From NCBI GenBank assembly GCA_026874595.1, contig CM049309.1:12636576-12700575 (forward strand): 64,000 nt of DNA, written 5' to 3'. Below are positions 56,767 to 64,000 of the stretch, piece after piece. A program made the position numbers and the translations under genes. Position 1 is the stretch's first letter, and each line of letters opens with the position of its first letter. The notes below the pieces were generated by a model. The model saw only the letters and a list, made by a program, of their open reading frames with translations, was not told where the DNA came from and did no database searches. The stretch is from Sipunculus nudus. Lineage: Eukaryota; Annelida; Sipuncula; Golfingiida; Sipunculidae.

Positions 56767-58805
56767 TTGACCATTGTATTTAAAGTGATAAGTATTTCCT
56801 GAAGAGCGGTCAGTTCATAAGGCGTTGTTGAGAGTAGATATCTAGCGCAGTCTGGTACTCGCCATCGCAGAACCTATTGGACACGGTCCATTACTCTCAA
56901 CCCATCACATCACAGGGCGTGGGAGGAATGATTAGGTCGGGGCGCCCGGTGCGGGCAGGGCCGTCCCGGTCCACTGCTTCTCACTCGGAACCGGGCAAGC
57001 CTCTTGATTATCATTACCAGTGCTCAGTTAAGGGAAATGACTTCAAACGGAGACTTAAACAATCGCAATGTTCTTGCAGTGTAACAGTGAGAAGATTATT
57101 ACTCGGAGACCGCATTTAAATGCAGTTCAGAAAAGAGGGACAATCATCATTAATTCATGCAGTCGCTGGTATTTTGCCGCTGTTGCGCTGAAACTAAACA
57201 ACCATTTTAATTATCCTAGTGATACATAATAAAATAACAACAATTCAGTACAAGTACACGTGATGAGGTTTATTTAACAGGTTTGACTCAAGTGAATAAT
57301 ATTTTTTTAATGAATTCTATTTGGGCCGAATCGAAAAAAAAATCTTATCTTCTCGTAATGTTTTCTATTTTATGTGCTCCTCGATTAGAATTATAAAGGG
57401 TGACACTAAAATTACCATTTTAAACGTAAAATGTTCGAAAGATTTTTGGCTATGTTTTTTTGTTTTTTTTTTAGGCTCATGGATTGACAGCGGTGATGTC
57501 ATCCGGTGTGGGCGAAGTAACCAGCGACTAGGATAACCGCTGAGGAAACAGCTTCCGTAACTGACAGGCTTTAATAAATTAACAACTATATTTGTTCTCT
57601 TCTCACACACACATTCACGCGCGCACATGCAGTGAATCAATTTTTAATATATTAATGCGCAAGATAAGAATAAAGAGATATATACATATTACCAATTAAC
57701 ATATATATTTTACTGCAGTGTCGCTGAATATACGTCAGGTGAAGACATCATGCAGTTCTTACATCAAACATTGCCGGCAGTCTGACCGACACGCACATGC
57801 ATGTAAAAGTTTAAACAAACCAAAATGAGTCGTCAAGAAAAAATCGACAAGTAACATCCAAAAATGCAGTTACCAATAAAAATACATTTTAACCAATACC
57901 TGCAGAAATAAAAAAAAATTTCCTAACCGCTTTGATGTAATACCGAGCAAAAGATCAAAGGCTGTTGTTTGTAAATTTGATGAAATTCGGAATTTTATTT
58001 TTGGTTCACCAAAGGCAATATCAAAACGATAACGTTATCAAAAATAACTCCGACAAATTCACATGGCATTTTTATGTGTGACATTGAAAGTTTGGGTTGA
58101 GTTACAGAATTAATCGGAAACGAGCTCGATATACAGGAAAGCGGCCCTTCATTTTCATGTTCCGCTGCACTCTTTTAAAGGCCGAGGATTAATTTGCGGG
58201 AACAACTTTTGTTTTGCTATTGTACCGGTACAAAAGGCGACTTTGTCTGGGCCTGCGTATTCAGAAAATGAGATATCCTGGGTTCCATCATCTTTTAATA
58301 GTGGGCTTTATATTTTGCGGGATTTATTTCACGAGCCCCGGGCAAAGACTGCAACAAAGTATTCATGTTCGGAAAGCGCGTACTGCATTGAGTCTCTATA
58401 TATATAGTCTCTTGTATTGATAATGATGTAATCGCATGATTTTAATAAGGAAAATGGGTTACCAGAATTCGTTACAGACAGGATTTTCTCCATATTTATT
58501 GAAGATAAATGACAATTATATCTGACAGTGGGTTGAAAATATTTATTATAATATAATTGAATATGTCAAGCAAATGAAATAGTTTATGTAGCAACAATAT
58601 TGACATAACCCGCAACAATTTACATGTACACAAGGATGTTAGAAAAATATTGTTATTTTAGTGGATCAACACGTAAAAGCACCGAGTGCACGAAATATAA
58701 GCAAATACATAGATGTAATATATTATAGCACCTAAAGAGTTGTGAACCTAATATTTGAGGCGCTGCTCATGCAGCAGGCATGCAGAATGTCCTCTGGAAA
58801 TTAGG

Positions 58806-60008
58806 TTAAAAAGGAAACTGTTTGTGAAACTGGCTGAGCACCGTCTGGGTCTGTTCAGCAGGGATGAGGGCCATGAGCTCCAGGGCATCTCTCATTCTCT
58901 TGAGCGTTTCATAGTTGTCTCTGCCCGTGACCGTCAGAGTGAAGACTTCCATATCACCTACTTTCCTCCGCTTGTCCATCGTGGCACCGACCTGCGGAGC
59001 CCCAAGACCTGTGGCTTTTCTTTTCTGGCCCGCCTGTGGACCTGTCTTCTCATCCACCCGACGGTCCCGACCGGGGCAGGCACAGATTCGGACCTCGGCA
59101 GACTGTCTGCCCAGCACTTGCCCCAGGTGTTCCAGCGTGAAGATGACCCTGAGAGGGCGTCTGTTCAGTCCACCCACACAGGAAGAGAAGCACATGAACT
59201 GGTAGAGGTTGGTGATCCATTGGTTACCCGCTTGTGGTGTCTGATGAGGTATAATGACTGACTGCCTGCGCGTTTCGGGGTCCTCGTAGTACCGGGAAAG
59301 TGAATGTTCGCATCGCAGCAGGTGGGATGGTGCTGGGTGGTTGTCGTTGAACTCGCTTGTACCGGCGTGGTTTGGACATCGGGTGACGATCTCCTGCACG
59401 TGTTCCGGCTTGACATAGACAGGCATGGCTCTGATAATACTACCGCTGGGAGGTGGGGTGGCCGTGGTGAACTTGACCGGACAAGCAGTGGCCATGCGCA
59501 CATAGAGTTTATTCAGAGCTGGTGAGTAGGTCCAGTTGGCAGATTTGGTGTCCTTGACTGGCTGTTCGAAACCCACCTGGAAGCAGTAGTGGCCTGGGTA
59601 TGCCGTGGCAGACGGCAGGGAGTGCTGCTGGCCTGTGGCTGGAGAAGCCTGCGGTGACGGGGTTGATGTGGTCAGGGGTACAGGGATTTGCGAGTCCGCT
59701 GCTCTGTCACTCATGTCACGTGACGCATCGGCTTCCAGCAGATCCTGTACGCTGTCGGCATGAGTGTAATATTCTTCGGGATCCGTTTTCAGAAGATCGG
59801 CGTGTGGACGGCCGAGAACTCCCTCCACGTCCGCCGTGCTGAGTGGACAGAGGTCCTCCGAATCCGAACCGGAACTGAGCGAATGCCACAGCTGATCCAC
59901 CTCATCTGAAACATCGTATTGCTCGGTGTCTTCTAGCACAAACGCTGGTTGCTTTTTCGCCGGGCTGGTTTGAAGATCGGTCCGATGATAGTGCATGAAT
60001 GAAGTCAT
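58806..60008 (-). CDS. p53: p53-family transcription factor, copy 19 (intact, 400 aa)
   Basis: Open over the full length. Private replacements are G142C, at the start of the DNA-binding domain (the 'YGF' motif, where Gly is usual in the family), and Q295L in a loop between strands. G142C could harm folding. Zinc ligands and hotspot-equivalent residues are intact. Confidence 0.95.
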   Translation of the reverse strand: MTSFMHYHRTDLQTSPAKKQPAFVLEDTEQYDVSDEVDQLWHSLSSGSDSEDLCPLSTADVEGVLGRPHADLLKTDPEEYYTHADSVQDLLEADASRDMSDRAADSQIPVPLTTSTPSPQASPATGQQHSLPSATAYPGHYCFQVGFEQPVKDTKSANWTYSPALNKLYVRMATACPVKFTTATPPPSGSIIRAMPVYVKPEHVQEIVTRCPNHAGTSEFNDNHPAPSHLLRCEHSLSRYYEDPETRRQSVIIPHQTPQAGNQWITNLYQFMCFSSCVGGLNRRPLRVIFTLEHLGQVLGRQSAEVRICACPGRDRRVDEKTGPQAGQKRKATGLGAPQVGATMDKRRKVGDMEVFTLTVTGRDNYETLKRMRDALELMALIPAEQTQTVLSQFHKQFPF

Positions 60009-60089
60009 TTTTTTTTCAGTTATTGTGAATAGCAGGATGTTGTTATGTGAAAAGCGGCTCGGATACTGCAGTCAATTACGGGAAGTGGG

Positions 60090-60098
60090 TATATATAT
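60090..60098 (-). promoter_or_regulatory. TATA-type core promoter, copy 19
   Basis: Standard TA run, 82 bp upstream of the ATG. Confidence 0.45.
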
Positions 60099-62141
60099 TT
60101 GACCATTGTATTTAAAGTGATAAATATTTTTCTGAAGAGCGGTCAGTTCATAAGGCGTTGTTGAGAGTAGATATCTAGCGCAGTCTGGTACTCGCCATCG
60201 CAGAACCTATTGGACACGGTCCATTACTCTCAACCCATCACATCACAGGGCGTGGGAGGAATGATTAGGTCGGGGCGCCCGGTGCGGGCAGGGCCGTCCC
60301 GGTCCACTGCTTCTCACTCGGAACCGGGCAAGCCTCTTGATTATCATTACCAGTGCTCAGTTAAGGGAAATGACTTCAAACGGAGAATTAAACAATCGCA
60401 ATGTTCTTGCAGTGTAACAGTGAGAAGATTATTACTCGGAGACCGCATTTAAATGCAGTTCAGAAAAGAGGGACAATCATCATTAATTCATGCAGTCCCT
60501 GGTATTTTGCCGCTGTTGCGCTGAAACTAAACAACCATTTTAATTATCCTAGTGATACATAATAAAATAACAACAATTCAGTACAAGTACACGTGATGAG
60601 GTTTATTTAACAGGTTTGACTCAAGTGAATAATATTTTTTTAATGAATTCTATTTGGGCCGAATCGAAAAAAAAATCTTATCTTCTCGTAATGTTTTCTA
60701 TTTTATGTGCTCCTCGATTAGAATTATAAAGGGTGACACTAAAATTACCATTTTAAACGTAAAATGTTTTGAAAGATTTTTGGCTATTTTTTTTTTTTTT
60801 TTTTTTTTTTAGGCTCATGGATTGACAGCGGTGATGTCATCCGGTGTGGGCGAAGTAACCAGCGACTAGGATAACCGCTGAGGAAACAGCTTCCGTAACT
60901 GACAGGCTTTAATAAATTAACAACTATATTTGTTCTCTTCTCACACACACATTCACGCGCGCACATGCAGTGAATCAATTTTTAATATATTAATGCGCAA
61001 GATAAGAATAAAGAGATATATACATATCACCAATTAACATATATATTTTACTGCAGTGTCGCTGAATATACGTCAGGTGAAGACATCATGCAGTTCTTAC
61101 ATCAAACATTGCCGGCAGTCTGACCGACACGCACATGCATGTAAAAGTTTAAACAAACCAAAATGAGTCGTCAAGAAAAATCGACAAGTAACATCCAAAA
61201 ATGCAGTTACCAATAAAAATACATTTTAACCAACACCTGCAGAAATAAAAAAAAATTCCTAACCGCTTTGATGTAATACCGAGCAAAATATCAAAGGCTG
61301 TTGTTTGTAAATTTGATGAAATTCGGAATTTTATTTTTGGTTCACCAAAGGCAATATCAAAACAATAACGTTATCAAAAATAACTCCGACAAATTCACAT
61401 GGCATTTTTATGTGTGACATTGAAAGTTTGGGTTGAGTTACAGAATTAATCGGAAACGAGCTCGATATACAGGAAAGCGGCCCTTCATTTTCATGTTCCC
61501 CTGCACTCTTGTAAAGGCCGAGGATTAATTTGCGGGAACAACTTTTGTTTTGCTATTGTACCGGTACAAAAGGCGACTTTGTCTGGGCCTGCGTATTCAG
61601 AAAATGAGATATCCTGGGTTCCATCATCTTTTAATAGTGGGCTTTATATTTTGCGGGATTTATTTCACGAGCCCCGGGCAAAGACTGCAACAAAGTATTC
61701 ATGTTCGGAAAGCGCGTACTGCATTGAGTCTCTATATATATAGTCTCCTGTATTGATAATGATGTAATCGCATGATTTTAATAAGGAAAATGGGTTACCA
61801 GAATTCGTAACAGACAGGATTTTCTCCATATTTATTGAAGATAAATGACAATAATATCTGACAGTGGGTTGAAAATATTTATTATAATATAATTGAATAT
61901 GTCAAGCAAATGAAATAGTTTATGTAGCAACAATATTGACATAACCCGCAACAATTTACATGTACACAAGGATGTTAGAAAAATATTGTTATTTTAGTGG
62001 ATCAACACGTAAAAGCACCGAGTGCACGAAATATAAGCAAATACATAGATGTAATATATTATAGCACCTAAAGAGTTGTGAACCTAATATTTGAGGCGCT
62101 GCTCATGCAGCAGGCATGCAGAATGTCCTCTGGAAATTAGG

Positions 62142-63344
62142 TTAAAAAGGAAACTGTTTGTGAAACTGGCTGAGCACCGTCTGGGTCTGTTCAGCAGGGA
62201 TGAGGGCCATGAGCTCCAGGGCATCTCTCATTCTCTTGAGCGTTTCATAGTTGTCTCTGCCCGTGACCGTCAGAGTGAAGACTTCCATATCACCTACTTT
62301 CCTCCGCTTGTCCATCGTGGCACCGACCTGCGGAGCCCCAAGACCTGTGGCTTTTCTTTTCTGGCCCGCCTGTGGACCTGTCTTCTCATCCACCCGACGG
62401 TCCCGACCGGGGCAGGCACAGATTCGGACCTCGGCAGACTGTCTGCCCAGCACTTGCCCCTGGTGTTCCAGCGTGAAGATGACCCTGAGAGGGCGTCTGT
62501 TCAGTCCACCCACACAGGAAGAGAAGCACATGAACTGGTAGAGGTTGGTGATCCATTGGTTACCCGCTTGTGGTGTCTGATGAGATATAATGACTGACTG
62601 CCTGCGCGTTTCGGGGTCCTCGTAGTACCGGGAAAGTGAATGTTCGCATCGCAGCAGGTGGGATGGTGCTGGGTGGTTGTCGTTGAACTCGCTTGTACCG
62701 GCGTGGTTTGGACATCGGGTGACGATCTCCTGCACGTTGTCCGGTTTGACATAGACAGGCATGGCTCTGATAATACTACCACTGGGAGGTGGGGTGGCCG
62801 TGGTGAACTTGACCGGACAAGCATTGGCCATGCGCACATAGAGTTTATTCAGAGCTGGTGAGTAGGTCCAGTTGGCAGATTTGGTGTCCTTGACTGGCTG
62901 TTCGAAACCCACCTGGAAGCCGTAGTGGCCTGGGTATGCCGTGGCAGACGGCAGGTAGTGCTGCTGACCTGTGGCTGGAGAAGCCTGCGGTGACGGGGTT
63001 GATGTGGTCAGGGGTACAGGGATTTGCGAGTCCGCTGCTCTGTCACTCATGTCACGTGACGCATTGGCTTCCAGCAGATCCTGTACGCTGTCGGCATGAG
63101 TGTAATATTCTTCGGGATCCGTTTTCAGAAGATCGGCGTGTGGACGGCCGAGAACTCCCTCCACGTCCGCCGTGCTGAGTGGACAGAGGTCCTCCGAATC
63201 CGAACCGGAACTGAGCGAATGCCACAGCTGATCCACCTCATCTGAAACACCGTATTGCTCGGTGTCTTCTAGCACAAACGCTGGTTGCTTTTTCGCCGGG
63301 CTGGTTTGAAGATCGGTCCGATGATAGTGCATGAATGAAGTCAT
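62142..63344 (-). CDS. p53: p53-family transcription factor, copy 20 (intact, 400 aa)
   Basis: Intact but the most diverged of the full-length copies. Private replacements are D32G, D94N, S130Y, T174N, E202D, H203N and P254S, against about three silent changes. T174N and P254S lie in the DNA-binding domain; D32G and D94N reduce the acidity of the activation region. All zinc ligands, DNA contacts and the tetramerisation domain are kept. The replacement-to-silent ratio looks close to that of an unconstrained sequence. Confidence 0.95.
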   Translation of the reverse strand: MTSFMHYHRTDLQTSPAKKQPAFVLEDTEQYGVSDEVDQLWHSLSSGSDSEDLCPLSTADVEGVLGRPHADLLKTDPEEYYTHADSVQDLLEANASRDMSDRAADSQIPVPLTTSTPSPQASPATGQQHYLPSATAYPGHYGFQVGFEQPVKDTKSANWTYSPALNKLYVRMANACPVKFTTATPPPSGSIIRAMPVYVKPDNVQEIVTRCPNHAGTSEFNDNHPAPSHLLRCEHSLSRYYEDPETRRQSVIISHQTPQAGNQWITNLYQFMCFSSCVGGLNRRPLRVIFTLEHQGQVLGRQSAEVRICACPGRDRRVDEKTGPQAGQKRKATGLGAPQVGATMDKRRKVGDMEVFTLTVTGRDNYETLKRMRDALELMALIPAEQTQTVLSQFHKQFPF

Positions 63345-63424
63345 TTTTTTTCAGTTATTGTGAATAGCAGGATGTTGTTATGTGAAAAGCGGCTCGGATA
63401 CTGCAGTCAATTACGGGAAGTGGG

Positions 63425-63433
63425 TATATATAT
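63425..63433 (-). promoter_or_regulatory. TATA-type core promoter, copy 20
   Basis: Standard TA run, 81 bp upstream of the ATG. Confidence 0.45.
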
Positions 63434-64000
63434 TTGACCATTGTATTTAAAGTGATAAGTATTTCCTGAAGAGCGGTCAGTTCATAAGGCGTTGTTGAGA
63501 GTAGATATCTAGCGCAGTCTGGTACTCGCCATCGCAGAACCTATTGGACACGGTCCATTACTCTCAACCGATCACATCACAGGGCGTGGGAGGAATGATA
63601 AGGTCGGGGCGCCCGGTGCGGGCAGGGCCGTCCCGGTCCACTGCTTCTCACTCGGAACCGGGCAAGCCTCTTGATTATCATTACCAGTGCTCAGTTAAGG
63701 GAAATGACTTCAAACGGAGACTTAAACAATCGCAATGTTCTTGCAGTGTAACAGTGAGAAGATTATTACTCGGAGACCGCATTTAAATGCAGTTCAGAAA
63801 AGAGGGACAATCATCATTAATTCATGCAGTCGCTGGTATTTTGCCGCTGTTGCGCTGAAACTAAACAACCATTTTAATTATCCTAGTGATACATAATAAA
63901 ATAACAACAATTCAGTACAAGTACACGTGATGAGGTTTATTTAACAGGTTTGACTCAAGTGAATGATATTTTTTTAATGAATTCTATTTGGGCCGAATCG

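Larger units (their letters stand above)
54609..57939. repeat. Repeat unit 18 (3331 bp)
   Basis: Full spacer with a G-interrupted poly-T tract near 57453-57472. Private change 'gagttctgaacc' at 55411 in the 3' UTR. Confidence 0.95.
57940..61275. repeat. Repeat unit 19 (3336 bp)
   Basis: The longest unit, with an uninterrupted 24-nt poly-T tract (60787-60810). Shares the 'aaatatttttctg' promoter-flank variant and 'gcagtccctgg' with unit 2, 55 kb away, which argues for exchange between distant units. Confidence 0.95.
1..64000. repeat. Tandem macrosatellite array of p53-family genes (20 units)
   Basis: The same unit recurs head to tail from the first to the last base, with no unrelated DNA in between. 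Unit lengths are 3330, 3327, 3322, 3328, 2940, 3331, 2938, 2940, 3331, 3313, 3330, 2938, 2940, 3331, 3313, 3328, 3328, 3331, 3336 and at least 2725 bp. Units differ by scattered substitutions, homopolymer length changes and a few indels, roughly one percent by eye in the coding part. All genes point to the minus strand. Neither array edge is in the window, so the true copy number is 20 or more. Near-identity between units implies recent amplification or ongoing homogenisation by unequal exchange and gene conversion. A collapsed or artificially expanded assembly cannot be excluded from sequence alone. Confidence 0.98.
61276..64000. repeat. Repeat unit 20 (cut by window end)
   Basis: Only the first 2725 bp are present; the sequence stops at 'gggccgaatcg', before the poly-T tract. 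The GATAACGTTATC palindrome is broken by G-to-A, as in unit 3. The array must continue beyond 64000. Confidence 0.95.

Noticed and set aside
1-64000. CRISPR array, rDNA array or transposon cluster as explanation of the repeats
   Set aside because: Units are 3 kb with no spacer-repeat structure, contain no rRNA-like sequence, and encode no transposase, integrase or reverse transcriptase.
1-64000. Viral origin of the p53-like genes
   Set aside because: No capsid, polymerase or other viral gene occurs in 64 kb, and each unit has its own animal-type TATA and AATAAA signals. A chromosomal satellite is the simpler reading.

Overview
The window is a single head-to-tail tandem array. A unit of about 3.3 kb (2.94 kb in a shortened form) repeats 20 times, and the array runs off both ends. 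Every unit carries one uninterrupted, intronless p53-family gene on the minus strand, so the 64 kb holds 20 p53-like copies and no other convincing gene. The intact protein is 400 residues: an acidic N-terminus with a TAD/MDM2-box-like motif (VDQLWHSL), a full p53 DNA-binding domain with all four zinc ligands and all six human hotspot residues, a basic nuclear-localisation segment, a p53 tetramerisation domain and a short tail without a SAM domain.

The organism is an animal. TATA-type promoters, AATAAA signals, long AT-rich spacers and the p53 family exclude a prokaryote. The DNA-binding domain reads to me like invertebrate, probably molluscan, p53; that is a judgement from memory, not an alignment. 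An intronless copy of a gene that normally has many introns suggests retroposition followed by tandem amplification. The architecture parallels the human D4Z4/DUX4 macrosatellite (3.3 kb units, each with an intronless gene).

Layout, defining each unit from the 'ataccgagcaaaag' landmark: units start at 1, 3331, 6658, 9980, 13308, 16248, 19579, 22517, 25457, 28788, 32101, 35431, 38369, 41309, 44640, 47953, 51281, 54609, 57940 and 61276 (last one cut by the window end). From low to high coordinate a unit holds an AT-rich spacer with two palindromes, the 3' UTR with two AATAAA signals (read on the minus strand), the p53-like gene, a TATA element about 80 bp upstream of its ATG, a GC-rich block with a perfect p53 half-site, and an AT-rich tail with a poly-T tract. 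Five units (5, 7, 8, 12, 13) share one deletion of about 390 bp that removes the poly-T part.

Eleven copies are intact at 400 aa (1-6, 8, 13, 18-20). Two (9, 14) have lost the first ATG but can start at codon 5. Seven are frameshifted: 7 and 12 at codon 17-19; 11, 16 and 17 at codon 96-97; 10 and 15 at codon 183-184. In the first two classes an in-frame ATG at codon 99 remains, so they could only make a form lacking the activation domain. The array also records its own history. Units 7-11 are repeated as units 12-16 with an exact 15,852 bp offset and no net indel, and unit 16 is repeated as unit 17 with a 3,328 bp offset. Unit 11 is a visible crossover hybrid.
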